Assembly (NCBI RefSeq): GCF_016086655.4
Contig: NC_052135.2
Location: forward strand, 54,733,671-54,797,670
DNA: 64,000 bases
Direction of reading: 5' to 3'
Source: Lepeophtheirus salmonis
Taxonomy: Eukaryota; Arthropoda; Copepoda; Siphonostomatoida; Caligidae
Every line of letters begins with the position of its first letter. The first letter of the stretch is position 1. The notes under the pieces are model-generated. The model had not been told where the DNA came from and ran no database searches. It saw only the letters and a list, made by a program, of their open reading frames with translations. The position numbers were made by a program, and so were the translations under genes. This document shows, in pieces, positions 36,310 through 48,547 of this stretch.

Positions 36310-37030
36310 ACCATTCCTTTAAATCAATGTACATTAGACTAGTTGTTATTTATTTTTTTGCCCAAAATAGTTCCTTTCGATAAAAATGACAAAAGATAAA
36401 GTTTTGATTAATGTTGAGAGGTTGCTTAGTTCTAAATTCTGTAATTTTATGGTGGAAAATATAATAATTACTTTAAAAATAGTCAATACAACTGAAAATA
36501 GAGTATTTTATAAGGAATAATTATTTTAGATGATTAAATCGTCTTTCAAAAGTTATTAAATGGTTTTCCTCTACGAGTATATTTTTCGTATATAAAATGA
36601 AAAACATAAATACTGTACCGCGCGTATAATGTGTATATTTTTTGCTCTTTAAATATATGTTGTGTACAAGTTGCAACATTTATAAGCACTCAATTAGTAT
36701 AGTGCATTGCCCTATAACAGCCAGATTGTATTATTTATGTTGGAGAATCCACCAAGAAAATCAGAAGTAATGCTGTTAAGCCCTATATTCCCTTCATATT
36801 TTGTTTTATGTCTGGTTGTCATGAATAATATATTTGCTACTCGTGTAATGACAAGAAATGCTATATCCAACATTTCGACAAGAACACAAACTAATTTAAA
36901 AACCAGTCTAATCTAGCATATACCCCAATTATCTCTGAATAAATCATATGATCAAGATGATCATAATAATTTTTATGTACGTAAAAATAAATTTCTAAGA
37001 GAGAAAAAGGGTTTATACAAAAAAAACTAA
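36310..37030. other. intergenic between the coiled-coil ORF and HECTD1 3' end (convergent)
   Basis: Plus-strand coiled-coil ORF and minus-strand HECTD1 converge here. Contains a solo end fragment of the HECTD1-intron MITE near 36659 and a GTAC-rich palindromic patch. No gene. Confidence 0.35.
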
Positions 37031-37035
37031 TGACT

Positions 37036-37041
37036 TTTATT
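37036..37041 (-). terminator. polyadenylation signal for HECTD1
   Basis: AATAAA on the minus strand about 150 nt past the HECTD1 stop codon, at the usual distance for a short 3' UTR. Motif only; cleavage site not determined. Confidence 0.5.
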
Positions 37042-37191
37042 TAATAATAGTAACTTCTATACGTGATATTATATTATTATATATATATACTTCTTACGAT
37101 ATGAAAATTAATGTATGTATAATTTTTTTAAAGGTTTTAAATGAGTAAAAGAACAGAAAGAAAAATAGACATTTTTAACTATTACAATAGC

Positions 37192-37373
37192 TTAATTGAG
37201 GTGGAATCCCTTTTCTCGGGTAGCAGCTAAGAGCCTTTCTTTCATCACTTCCTCTGAGGAATAATCAGGAAGTTTAAGATAATGGACGCAAGTATTGACT
37301 GAGGGATATGATCCGTCACCGGCTCCGATCTTCCTTACAATGGTTAAACGAGGAGATAAATTTGCAAGACCAC
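37192..37373 (-). CDS. HECTD1: HECTD1 exon 10 (catalytic cysteine exon)
   Basis: Encodes the last 60 residues. The ubiquitin-accepting cysteine is the TGC codon at 37290-37288 in VNTCVHYLKLPDY. The protein ends REKGFHLN, the same C-terminal residues as vertebrate HECTD1. It is preceded by a 54-nt intron with acceptor TTTTTCAAG. Confidence 0.95.
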
Positions 37374-40300
37374 CTTGAAAAAAAAAATGTTAATGAAAGT
37401 AAAGTTATGAATATATTTAATGAGTACCTGGTGGAAGACTCGAACACCCAGTCGTAAACTGTAAGAAGGCTTTACGTTCACTAGCAGTAAAATTGACCAA
37501 AACATTGACAAACTTAAGGAAAGCAGGGGTTTCTCTTGTGTATCCGAGCTTAGGCTCAGTGTAGCGAATGATGTCCTGGGCTGTAAATACAGGACATTGA
37601 TCTCCACACAACATTGTTCTTACTTCAGACGGAGAGAATGAGCCTAGCTTATCCATAGGGAACACTAAATTAAAACCTGACCGCAAGGCCTCCATTTGAC
37701 TACGAATTCCTTCGTTCAAGGAAAAGTCCAATACTTTTTCATAATATTCTTCGACATTATCTATAGTTAATTCTTTTTCTCCGCTTGTTTTGAGGCATAA
37801 GTTATGTTCTTTAAAACCATATACACTGGACGAGGGAGAATAAGAAAAAGTAATGCCCAAATCTTCAATTTTGGCATCACCTTTGATAGTTAGACTGCGT
37901 ATTTGAGTTTCTTTTTCTTCATCTGATAAATGAATAGAGTGTATTATGACTTGTTTTCTACTGATAAGATCTTGAAGCTCAAGAAGAAAACGACCGCGTA
38001 CAGAGTCAACAAGTACCAAATCATCAACATTGAGGACTGAAGAAAACCAACCAGATGAACCATCTTTAGATGACAGTCCACCAGCTTCAGAAGAAGCAGC
38101 ATCAAAATCAGATTCCTCAGATATAATTGAAGAATTCATTAGTTCTTCGTCCTGAACAATAGCAGACTTCTCTTTCACAATAGTACTAATTTCTCCTTGG
38201 CATAATAATTTCAAAAAAGGATAAGATAGGGGCAAGTCCACCAAACGATTGTCCTGGAGAGTCTTGGCTAGAAAAATTCCAACGAACCAAAAAAGTTTAG
38301 AAACCCTTTCACACATCTCCGAATTTTGTGGCAAAGGTGCCGGGAACAATCCGTTCGTTCGAGTGACATAATATCCTGGAGGCTTGTCAACAGAGTCATC
38401 TTCATTATGCTTTATATTTACTATATCATCGCAAAGCCATAGACACAAGTCCTTCCTTTGAAGTTCACCAGCGACTAGTGCAAAGAATTCTAGAGTAGGG
38501 CCCAGGCCAGTACCCTCTTCATCAAGGAACTCCACTTCCAAAATGGCTTTCCTTTCGGCATGCGTTTTCATGACTTGAATAGCCCAATCAAGGATTTGAT
38601 CACCTCGTGGAACTTTGACTCTTTCATGTTTAATGCGCCCAACTCTAAACTCATGAATATCCTCACGTCTAGATCCTGATCCAACTCCTGACCCTCGAGA
38701 ACGTTCATAAGTTTGATCTCTCTGATTTTGAAGCCAAACGATACTCCTAGAAGCTCCAAAAGCGGTACAATAGAAATAAAGTAACCTCGTTTCAAAGGGA
38801 AATAACATTGGACACGAGGATGTTAATTCATGACACCATTCAGGTAATGCATTAGAAGAGAGAACTAAAGGATCTTGAATTTGTTGGACTAGTTTGTTGG
38901 TCATTTTTTGTGAATAAAAGAGCTCAGATATTGACTCATTAATTAAATAAAGCTGTCTAAGTAATTGCAAAACTTCATCCATGGAGCAATGAGATTTACT
39001 AAGTAATGGAATTTGCGGAAGAGTGGAATCTCTTCGTTGTTGAGAAGAAATTGAATCTTCGGGCTGACCCCCACTTTCCCTATATGCAATAGTATATGTA
39101 GGTTCCCAAACTCTTCTAAGTTTTTCACTTTTATTACCAATAGTAGATTTCTGGATAACATACTGTATAGCATGAAAGATACTCCAATCAGGATTTGACA
39201 AATCGATTTCAACATCAGGTATTCCTGGAATATTTGGTCCACGAAGAGTACAATGAATTTTTGGTGTTGTTGATGATGTTGAAGCTGGCGTGAATTGAAG
39301 TTGCTGGATGGATGATGAGATATCAAACCCATTTTTAAGTTCTTTTTCTGGAGGATTGATTTCTAAGTCGGAGGTTTGATTGACATTTGTACGTCCAGGT
39401 CTTGGATCAAAAGCAGGAATTAAAGCTGAAAATTTTCTTTTAATGACATGTTCTTCATCCCATACTTTACGTCGTCCACCTAGAGAGGCATTCCGATGGG
39501 AAGAACGAGTTGAAGAATTTCCACTTTCAAACACATCTTCATCATAGTTATCATCATAATCGTCATCATCATTATCCTCATTAATGTCATCATTATCATC
39601 GTCATCGTCCGGAAGCTCTTCATCTTCAAGTTCCGCTAAAAATGATGTTGCACGACAGGATTCCAAAATTTCTTCTAGGGAGACTTGGTCCGTCTCATTT
39701 CCTCCTACTCCTCCCCCTTGAACAACATGGATTCCTCCGTTGGAGGTTGTTGATGAGGCCGAGGATGTAGGTACGAATAAAGCAGGATAACTTTGAGCGG
39801 CATTTAAGACTGAGGAGGAAAAATTAGATGATAATGCTAAGCGCACTAGACTTGAGACTGATTTTGTAGTACCGGTGGTCGTGGTAGCGGCGGTGGATGA
39901 GTTAGATCCTCCGCCAAAGATACCAGTGCTTTGATTAGTATTTTGAGGACCACCAGCTTGATTTCTGGAATTATTCACGCTATTAGTAGAAGCAACAGAT
40001 GAGGCTGTTGATTCTCCCCCTGCTACACCCAGTCTTCTACGAGCAATTGCTGTAAATGTTTCGAGCAGGCTTGCAGCGGATGCTTCAGATACTGACAAAT
40101 TAGGTTCGCTCACCGACATATTATTATTACTGTTATTATTGTTGTTGTTATTGCTTCCAGAGGTTTTATTCTCGTCGGAAGACGGGGGAGCCTCTTCTTT
40201 TGTAGTAGGCAATGGTGTTGTACATTCTGAAGAGAGCCCAGTTGATGATGGCTCAGAAAGACTATTATTCACATCACCCCCACCAACAACCACACCACCC

Positions 40301-43300
40301 CCACTATTAGATGATGAAGACGTTGGAAAGATCGATGGTAGTGTATGGAGATCTTCAGAGTAATCCAGTAACTTGTAGGAGTTGGCGTTAAATTGTTTTT
40401 TATTGTTATTACTCTGATTGTTATTGTTATTATTATAGCTTTGTGTTGTGGAGTCACAAGACTCCACTCCACTCAACAATTTACGGATTGGGGGTGGAGA
40501 GTTTTTTGAGCTATTTTCTACTCCAAAGTGCATTGTTTCAATCTTACTTATGAGTTCATTCGCTAATTTAAAGGATTTAGCATCCTCAGGTAAGCCTTCC
40601 ACTTTCATTGGTAGAGCTACAACCTTCTGAAGGGTATTTTTTAATCTTGCCAAAAGTAGCTCCATATCAATATCTGGATCAGTTACATTCGTATCCGAGC
40701 TCGTTGTGGCCTTTAGGTGCTTACTCAATAACTCTTCAAACTCTTCATTTTCTCCTAATTGCTTATAATTATCGACAACCTCCATTAGAGGAGGAAGAAC
40801 TACATCATTGTCATTCAGACTACCTCCTCCTTCCTGCTGTGTTCTTGAGAATCGGGAAATTGTTGTAGTTGGATTATTATGTACCAGAGCCATTGTTGAC
40901 GTAGTACTTAAAATAGCTTCTGATAGTACAGAATTTGCAATGGCCTCAGCAGCTTGCTTAGCAGTATTATCTTGTGATTCTTGTTCCGAAGTTTGTTTAG
41001 TGGTAAGATTTTCAGCAGACACGGTTTGTTCATATGATTCTACTAGTGGCTTGTTTGCAACCTCCGCATTTTCAGAAAGACTTGGAGTCGACGAAGCTTT
41101 ACGGCTCTTACTAAAAATTATGGACGTCTTTGTACTTCCACTATTAGTAGAATTGGCAGACGTAGTTTGAGGCAAAGTTGATTGCTTATCCTTAGAAGTA
41201 GCAGTCGTTTCCACTCCTGGAGTCACTGAAGAACCCGTAGTTGTGATGTTGGTTAGGACTGCATTATTGCTTGTAGGGGCCAACTTTAAATCAAATTTCC
41301 CTTCCGCCCCCATGCGATAAGAGTTTGAACTTCCATTGTCCCATTTGACATCAATCCATCCATTGTGTAACTCACTCACCAGTAAGCCTAGCATTGAATA
41401 GAAAAAGTCAGAATCATACAATATTTTTTATCAATATAGAAGGATTCATTTAGACATTGAATATAATGCTTTACACAAATCAAAGAAACTAATTTCTTAA
41501 TAAGAAGAAGGCATTCAAATAAAAAAAAGTGATTTTTATTACCTTCTCCTGGGGGACTTCCATCCTGATCTTTCCATTTCCAGTCTAAACCTCTGACAAC
41601 TTTTGCTCCAACAGTCATTTGTTTCATCATTTGTGCTCTCAAGAGCCTGCGTTGTTTTTTCAAATGAGCTTCTGCTTCTTTAGCAGCTTTCCCTAAATTA
41701 AAAGAAAGTAAAAATTCATGCACATAATAAAAAAGCAAAGCACTTGATTGATGTTCCTTACCTAATTCTTCACAAACTCCTAAAACGGATCCATATAACT
41801 CAAACCCAGAAAGACTTAAGTAATGTGTCAGGCCTGAAGCATTTTTACCTCCCTGTTGAAGGCGTACATGTCTCCATCCTTGTTGTTCATTTTGTTGTTC
41901 GGGTATCTGCCAAGTGGCAGTGCTTCCAGGATCGTTTAATCGCTCGTCATTTTCATGCTCAATCAATGTAGTCCAATTGATACCATCTTTAGATACCTAC
42001 ATAACAGCAAATATTAAAAGACATGTAATCAATTGTATTATATGACAATATAAATCATGTTTTCTCAAAATCTAGAGCGAATTAATCTTTATGTAGATAA
42101 AAAGGATCAATCATGAAATACCTGAAAGGACCAGTTTCTTAAGGCTGAACATCCATATCCTCGTGCATGTCTGATAGTATATGCAGTTGGAATAATCCAA
42201 ATTCCTAGGTCAATAGCGAACCAAGATTTTCTATCATCATTTGTATGACAATTTATAGCAGAAGAATCTCGACTAAGAATGTCTTCCAATTTTCCATAAG
42301 GTAAATGCCTGCCTTCAGACGAAGTAACAACAACCAGACCAAAATGAGCTGGATTGATCCATTCAAAAGCAGTTTTACCGTTTGTTCCAATCCAGTACAT
42401 TAAACCATTTTCGTCAAAGTCATGGTCATATTCAAGAGAAATCTTGTTCCCTTCCTCATCCGCTTCTGTAATCTTCTTAATAAAATTAAATGTTGCTCTG
42501 TCATGGTCATACCACTGTTTAGACACCATCTTCAAGAGAAATCGCTCTAGCTGACGCACTGTGGCCAAAGGTTCCATTTTAAATGTACATCCAGAACGAT
42601 CAATTAAACCATTTTCTCCGTTGGCTCTTTCCAATTTAAAACGCAAACGCCGGTTTAAAATTTGAAGTCCTAAAAAAGGATTTGTATTAGCTATAAAACT
42701 GAAAGGATGTTTATCAAGTTTCATTTACCGTATCCAGATGTCGTATTATCATAAAGGTAAACTTGAAGTTTTTCAATCGACTCAAGGACGGAAATTAACT
42801 TTTTAACAAGAGCTCTAAAGGAGTTTGCTTCCTCATTATCCAATTTCTGAAAGCAATCCTTAAAAACTTCGACTCTTTGTCTTTGTAGTTTGGTAGATTT
42901 TTTAGTGGGATCGTTCATTGACGTAGCGAAAAGTTTCAAAAGAGATTGAATCAACCCAGATGAATGAAGTTCAAACGCAGATACTTTGGTTTCATCCTTC
43001 AAGACATCTGCTAATTCAAGTAAAGCAGTCTTTAAAACTTCTTTCCAACCTTTGCTATGTCTCATTTGCCCAAGTCGAGCATTATCAATATGAGTCACTA
43101 AATTAGATAAACGAATGACGATTCCTCTTGGTTTTGACTGAGCCACCTTAAAATATTCTTCGTAAATGTCTAAAGCGAGATTCCTAACCTTCTGTTTAAT
43201 GGCCTCAACTTTACTGCGTAATCTTTTTGTTTTTTTACCAGTCCAGCATGAAGAAAATTCAGGACCTAAGAGCGTTTCTGCCGTAAATGTGTGTTTAGTT

Positions 43301-46300
43301 CCTCTATTAGACTCAAATAAAAATCCAGGATAATCCTCCCTTAGGATGGTTGCCTGTTGCATACCCTCAGAATTAATAATGTTAAGCTCTCCTTCTTTTT
43401 TACTCGTCAAACACCAATTTCCTATTTCAATAGTTACATCCTCAGAAGGCTTAGAGAACAATTTCAGAGGAGTATTCACTTTAACAGACGCCTTAGCCCT
43501 CTGCAACTTTTCTAAAAATTCTCCTCTATTTTCAGAAGCATCTGGCCCACCTTCGGGACTACCACTGGAATACATGGTAGTAAGTTTGCCATCCAAAATA
43601 AACCTAAACCAACCATTTGAGCCATTTGAAAGCTCAAGAGCAGCAGCATCACTCCAAATATAAACGCAATCACGACCACGAGCCACAGACCAATCTTTCC
43701 AAACATAGCCTTTACCATGAATTATATCTTTGGCATCTGAGGAAGAAGTATCTTCAACTGTAGTACTTATTACAGGTTCGATTGAAGATACAACAATATC
43801 GTGGATGGAATTTGAAGGAGATTCCTCTTCAATTCCTTCAGTCAATGCATGTACCTTCAAGAGAAAATAAGATCAAAAACAATAATTCATCATATTAAAC
43901 AAATTCGTACCTTAGCGTAAAGGCCCAATTTGGCAAATTGTTCCAGAAAATGTCCTTCTTTATCCTTTATCATTAGATCTTGAATAATTTGAAGACAAGA
44001 GTAATGACCATCGTCATCCTCTTCATTGTCTAATACAGCTGTTAGAACTTCAACAACTTGAGCAACTATTTGAGGACACTCTGAACAGATTTCTTTCATA
44101 AGAATAGGTTGAAGGTAATGAATGAGTTTCTTTATGAGCCCAATACTCGATTTTTTCACGGAATGAATCATGACAGACTGATATGTTTGACAAAACATCG
44201 GTAGCAATGATTTGACATAATGAGGAATCATTTCTGGATCACCTTTTTTTAGTGCAGAAAAAAAAAAAAAAAATTATTTTAAGAATATTTTTAGGTACTT
44301 ATATCTATGTACAAATTGATAATTAATCAAATACCTCTGGATTCGTTTTCTACAACTTCTTTTTTTGTTTCACTAGAACTTTCAGTAGAATTGGAAGGAT
44401 TCATCTTATCAGGTGGTTTAATCCAATCTGCTGGACTTTGTAGAATAGTTGCCACCTCACGATGACCTTCGTCATTTCGTTCCCTTGCCTTATCTAAAGG
44501 AGTTTTTCCATCTTCATCCCTCAAATCTGGATTTGCTCCAAATTGAAGTAAAACTTTTGCAATTTGAGGTCGGCCAAAACATGCTGCATAATGCAACGAT
44601 GACGATCTAATCAAACAAAAATAAAATGGATAGTCATAAGATAATAAGCTACGGATATGATGTAAAGTGTAGAGCACATATTATCTATATCAAAGACAGA
44701 AAATAACGACTATTTTTATATTATCACTTACAGTACATAAAATCTGTATTCTATTTAAAAAAATACAACAATTGAAATTATTCTAAAATATCTTCATACC
44801 AATATTAAGGGGGGAGAATTAAGTCATTGCGATTTCCTTTATATTACGTTTGCACATTGCATAAAAAATGCACTAAAGATCTTAATCCATCAAAAAAAGC
44901 ATGTACAGAAAGAGGAGTGCATTAAATTAATACTACGTAAGAAGAAATATGTATATGACCCTAACATGAATTTAGAATATATTACCGATGGGTTGCTAGC
45001 TTTCATCATTTGGGGGGTAGCCCCAAAAGTTATTAGCGCCGTTATATAGTTACTTATATAAATATATTTATTTTATATACATCTGTTGTGTACAAGCTAT
45101 GATGTATGTACATTGCAATGTAAGTTGTAAGTTGTATAAGCAAATTGTACAAGTCGCAATGTATTCGTATTAAAATTCAATATTCAATTACAATAATGGT
45201 CGTTCTAATTACCATATATAAATTTCCATTTTGATCTATTAAAATTACATGGTTATTATGTATTTATGGCTAATATATATGTAGGCATTTTGAGCTTAAT
45301 AATGTGCCACCATATTTTAGTAATTTTTATTATACTAGTCAAAAATGACACCATTAATATATCGGATCATCCATTGAACATCCAATAGTTGCATGTCCTC
45401 ATCTCAAGTATTGTAAATCTTTCATTTAAAATTATTCGTCTCATTTTTTAGTTGTAACTTGTAAAATTTGCTTATACAAGTGACAACTTGTACAACATAT
45501 TTAGTGATAAAAAAATTAAGGCTTGCAACGCCAATTTATTGATGTACATTTATGGGTCATTCCAAGAAAAAACGGGTTTGCCTCAAATTTGGTATTATTA
45601 ATAATAGTCCTATTCAGCAATGAAATATTGAAAATAAAAACATTTGCAATTGATAAATTTTTGATATTTAACTTATCGTAAACCCAAGCAATGATAGGAA
45701 AGTACATAATTGAAAAACTATCAAATAGCCAAAAAAAACTTATTCAAGGAATTATTTAAATTTTTGTTATAAAAAAAAAATACAGCATGACCTTAGTTTT
45801 TGACCTTGAATATTTTAAAATTGGTCGGTCGTCTTATGATTTTTTTTAAAAACAATTTAAAAATAAAAAATTTATAAGTCTTTAAAAATAGAGTGTAGTG
45901 GTAAAGTCATGGTATTAAAAGCAATGTTGTTATTTATAAAAATAATCAATTCATTAATATAGTAAAAAGAAGGTTTTATCGAACATACCCTTTTATAGTA
46001 AGATATAATACTTCTATTTTAAGTAATTACGTAATATTTCATAAATAAAAGTAGGTATAAATAAATACTACATAAATGAAGAAATGCGTCAAATCCTTTT
46101 CCTTGTGAAAATTTCAGGTGGAATGATCCATATTGTATATTATTATATTAGGTTGGGATTCAAAATGCAATGAAATAATGAAGATTAATTACCTTTGACC
46201 CCTGTTAACGTCTGCACCTTTGAGACAAAGAAATATGACCATTTCTTGTGTACCAAAAGCTGAAGCCCAATTTAAAAGACTCTGTCCCACATCATCCATG

Positions 46301-48259
46301 AAATTAACTTCAACATGACCATTATCTACTGCTTCAATAAATGCATCCGTATCCTTGATTCTTATACATTCAATGAGTTGTTTATGAGTTTTTTCACTGG
46401 AACTATCCATGCGACGAAGGGAAGATAATCGCCCACTCAGGGATCCAGTGGCGCTTGAGAGAGCACTCGATTTTGGCAATGAGTCTCTTCCATCAAAAAG
46501 AAGGACTATCAAAAGGTCTATGAGTCTCATTGTGTCTAATACACATCTCTCATTCCCACGAAGAGCACTTTCTAATGCTTCAGGTAATTTTGTTCTAAGA
46601 AGACTATGTGTAATACTAGATGATCCACGGCACAGAGTCGACAACAGACTAATTGTTGTTGAAATAGACGCTGAGGATTTACTGTGAGACTCTGAGGTAG
46701 AGTTGTTTCCTGCCGTAGTGTTAGATTTGTTTAAAGTATTGCCACTGGATACAGAGGATGAAGCAGAAGAACCAGCCACAGATAGACGCTTCAATAATTC
46801 ATAGGTCAAACCATGTTCAGCAAGTGGAGCTGGATCCACATTCCTTCGAATAAATCGATCAGCAAGAGATGCAAAGCATTTCAATGCCACATCCGCCACA
46901 TGAGAATCCTCATGCAGTAACAATTCACTTAAACATTCAACACAAGTAGGAAGAGATGGGTCATGGGTTTCTACTTTTGTACAAAGCCTAGAAACAACAG
47001 TCATAGCTGAATGAAGAGTATCCTTATGAATGGAGCATCCATTATAGAGAATAAGAGATAAGACCTTGGTTAAACCACCAGCCTCAAATACAGAACCCGC
47101 TTCACGGGTACAAATTAGTTCTAAAACTTTTATACATTGTTCCGTCAAGTCTTTAGAGGTCCGAGAAGACATTTCAACGACGGATAAACGATTGCACATA
47201 GCCTAAACAGAAAAAAGGGTTAATATTTTGTGAGTGACGTCATTCAAGAAACAATTGAGTGTTCTTGTGAGACGTTAGCAATGTTGTTGATGTCAGACAT
47301 TTTAGGGGCATAAACAACCAAGTTGCATAACAATAAATGAAACCTTTTTTCCTTAATATTAAGGAAAATAGTGGACTATTGGATGTCAAAATGAGACTTA
47401 CACCTTACTGTCAATAAAAGTATAGCACTCTATTCCCTAAATTTATGATATATCTGACCCTAACATATATTAAAAATATGTTTTTGCCTTATTATACAGT
47501 CGTATTTCCATATTGTAGATAAAAATTAACTAGTACAATGAAATGAAGATGTTTTTATGCTACTTTTCTTGTTCCTAATCGATCAAAAAAAAGTACAAAT
47601 CTAACCATTATTAGGGATTCTTAGTAACCATTACTTTAATTGAATTATAATATCATTGTTTATCATTAGTATTTAATTTTTTTGATCAATTAGGGACGAT
47701 AAAAGTATGTTATTATTTCCCCTGTAATAGTTAATTGATTTGTCTACAATATGGAAAGAAAATTGTGAAAGAAAAAGGCGGGTTAGCGCATCTATCGTCT
47801 ACTTGTCTAGATATTTGAAATGATGAAAGATATCTAATAAAACTGGGCAAGAGAGGGATAGATTTCTGAGGGAGAGTAAGTAAGGTTCCAGTCCTTTTAT
47901 TGCGTATGCATTGGTTATGCGACTGACGTGACATGAAAAACACTGGCTCAGACAATTACTTTGATGGATCCCTCCACAGCGACAATACGACGCGTACATT
48001 CAATGGAAACGTCTAAATAATAAGTAATGGCCCGTGCAGTGACCTCCAGCACTTGATCCGGAGCCTCTTCGTCCAAAAAGATGCGACAAAGAGCAGGCAA
48101 AAAAGTTCTTGGAGGACAACTCTCGAAGCAGCGGTCCACATTGTCAGACATGAGAAGAAGCATACAGAGCTGCTCCAAGGCAATCAACTGCATGTCTCGC
48201 TCTTCCCCTTCCCCACTTTGGAGCCATTCCAAAAGGGTTTCCGGATCCACTTCAGACAT
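37192..48259 (-). CDS. HECTD1: HECTD1 E3 ubiquitin-protein ligase, complete gene, 10 coding exons
   Basis: Cytosolic HECT-type E3 ligase that takes ubiquitin from an E2 onto a cysteine and passes it to substrates. Exons in transcript order (plus coordinates): 48259-47960, 47202-46193, 44606-44335, 44242-43911, 43854-42729, 42669-42122, 41996-41762, 41692-41543, 41387-37428, 37373-37192. They total 8,115 nt, an exact multiple of three, giving 2,704 residues; human is about 2,610. All introns are GT-AG and all phases agree. Domain order matches the vertebrate protein: N-terminal helical/armadillo-like part starting MSEVDPETLLEWLQSGEGEE, ankyrin repeats (about 385-500), SAD1/UNC (SUN-like) domain (about 1115-1265), MIB/HERC2 domain (about 1290-1365), long low-complexity linker, and HECT domain (about 2270-2704) with catalytic Cys 2673 in VNTCVHYLKLP. 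Start ATG at 48259-48257; stop TAA at 37194-37192. Identification is very secure; boundaries are read from splice consensus and remembered homology. Confidence 0.96.
37428..41387 (-). CDS. HECTD1: HECTD1 exon 9 (giant exon: MIB/HERC2 end, linker, most of HECT)
   Basis: A 3,960-nt exon for about residues 1325-2645. It starts with LHNGWIDVKWDNGSSNSYRM (MIB/HERC2). A long linker follows: Ser/Thr-rich, with Asn runs near residues 1647 and 1740 and an Asp/Glu run near 1913-1943. The HECT N-lobe and most of the C-lobe come next (EVEFLDEEGTGLGPTLEFF, MCERVSKLFWFVGIFLAKTL). It ends in TTGCSSLPPG just before the catalytic exon. Confidence 0.95.
40120..40160. repeat. trinucleotide repeat coding for poly-Asn in HECTD1
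   Basis: TTATTATTACTGTTATTATT and GTTGTTGTTATTG on the plus strand encode an Asn-rich run in the HECTD1 linker on the minus strand. Likely length-polymorphic. Confidence 0.6.
41543..41692 (-). CDS. HECTD1: HECTD1 exon 8 (start of MIB/HERC2 domain)
   Basis: Encodes about residues 1275-1325: a basic helix (KAAKEAEAHLKKQRRLLRAQ) and the first half of the MIB/HERC2 domain (GLDWKWKDQDGSPPGEG). Flanking introns are 69 and 155 nt. Confidence 0.92.
41762..41996 (-). CDS. HECTD1: HECTD1 exon 7 (end of SAD1/UNC domain)
   Basis: Encodes about residues 1197-1275. VSKDGINWTTL, DPGSTATWQIPE and SGLTHYLSLSGFELYGSVLG complete the beta-sandwich domain. Phase-1 donor GTAAGG. Confidence 0.93.
42122..42669 (-). 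CDS. HECTD1: HECTD1 exon 6 (start of SAD1/UNC domain)
   Basis: Encodes about residues 1014-1196. Contains LERFLLKMVSKQWYDHDRA and the first half of the SUN-like domain (SWFAIDLGIWIIPTAYTIRH, GYGCSALRNWSFQ). Phase-0 end at CAG|GTATTT. Confidence 0.93.
42729..43854 (-). CDS. HECTD1: HECTD1 exon 5
   Basis: Encodes about residues 639-1014: a Trp-rich segment (KGYVWKDWSVARGRDCVYIW) followed by helical repeats. It ends TTSGYG at a phase-1 donor and joins GLQILNRRLRFKLERANGE of exon 6, matching the vertebrate order. Confidence 0.92.
43911..44242 (-). CDS. HECTD1: HECTD1 exon 4
   Basis: Encodes about residues 528-638, helical (MIPHYVKSLLPMFCQTYQS ... GHFLEQFAKLGLYAK). Phase-0 end at AAG|GTACGA. The 92-nt intron before it contains a run of T on the coding strand close to the acceptor. 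Confidence 0.92.
44335..44606 (-). CDS. HECTD1: HECTD1 exon 3 (ankyrin repeats)
   Basis: Encodes about residues 437-527. SSSLHYAACFGRP, ANPDLRDEDGKTPLDKARER and ATILQSPADW are ankyrin-repeat signatures almost identical to vertebrate HECTD1. The end is a variable acidic/Ser-rich stretch. It is separated from exon 2 by the largest intron, which carries an inverted-repeat element. Confidence 0.94.
45081..45500. mobile_element. inverted-repeat element (MITE) in HECTD1 intron 2
   Basis: Left TGTTGTGTACAAGCTATG...TTGTATAAGCAAATTGTACA; right end, read on the minus strand, TATGTTGTACAAGTTGTCAC then TTGTATAAGCAAATTTTACA. Repeats of about 70-80 nt flank an AT-rich core. A solo end-like fragment (TGTTGTGTACAAGTTGCAAC) lies near 36659. 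Confidence 0.6.
46193..47202 (-). CDS. HECTD1: HECTD1 exon 2 (helical repeats, first ankyrin repeats)
   Basis: Encodes residues 101-437: armadillo-like stretch (CIKVLELICTREAGSVFEAG, KCFASLADRF), a Ser/Thr/Asn-rich insert, then the first ankyrin repeats (VNFMDDVGQSLLNWASAFG ... GADVNRGQR). Acceptor is TGTTTAG, donor GTAATT. The Arg codon is split across the intron and completed in exon 3. Confidence 0.94.
47225..47400. repeat. dispersed repeat H in HECTD1 intron 1, inverted relative to 35.6 kb
   Basis: GACGTTAGCAATGTTGTTGA, AACAACCAAGTTG, AGTGGACTATTGGATGTCAA, AATGAGA. The complementary series is at 35565-35705 (CATTTTGACATCCAATAGTT, ACTTGGTTGTTTAGGACC, CATCAACAATGCTGACGT). Confidence 0.5.
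47960..48259 (-). CDS. HECTD1: HECTD1 exon 1 (start codon exon)
   Basis: Encodes residues 1-100. The ATG opens a near-verbatim match to the vertebrate N-terminus, including DMQLIALEQLCMLLLMSDN and RTFLPALC. It ends in phase 0 after EGSIK at a GTAATT donor, and the next exon resumes with AMCNRLSVVE. Confidence 0.93.
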
Positions 48260-48439
48260 TACGATTCGATTGAATCAATCCCTTTGTCTCCTAAGCAATC
48301 CACAATCACAGTCCACTTCTTATATCATCAATGTCGGATCAAAAATTAATAATAGTACACTCATTCACTCCTTCAATCCTAATCATATGAAATTATTTTA
48401 AATAAGTCCTCCTTCCCACACTCTCTATCAATCTTTATT

Positions 48440-48490
48440 TCTTCTTCTGTCTCTCTCTCTCTCTTTCTTTCCTTTATTTCTTTCTTTTCC
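48440..48490. repeat. CT microsatellite in the HECTD1 5' region
   Basis: TCTGTCTCTCTCTCTCTCTT followed by CTTT units, about 180-230 nt upstream of the ATG; purine-rich on the coding strand, so possibly GAGA-like promoter or 5' UTR sequence. Confidence 0.5.
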
Positions 48491-48547
48491 CTTTCTATAT
48501 TTGTAGAGCTGAGAGCTAGAGAGAGAAGAAGAGTAATACATAAAGTA

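Noticed and set aside
37344..37607. 87-codon minus-strand frame over the HECTD1 exon 9/10 junction
   Set aside because: Alternative-frame shadow of the HECTD1 coding exons and short intron.
41388..41542. Continuation of HECTD1 frames through the intron between exons 8 and 9
   Set aside because: Consensus GT-AG borders and vertebrate homology (GEG joined to LHNGW) show this is intron.
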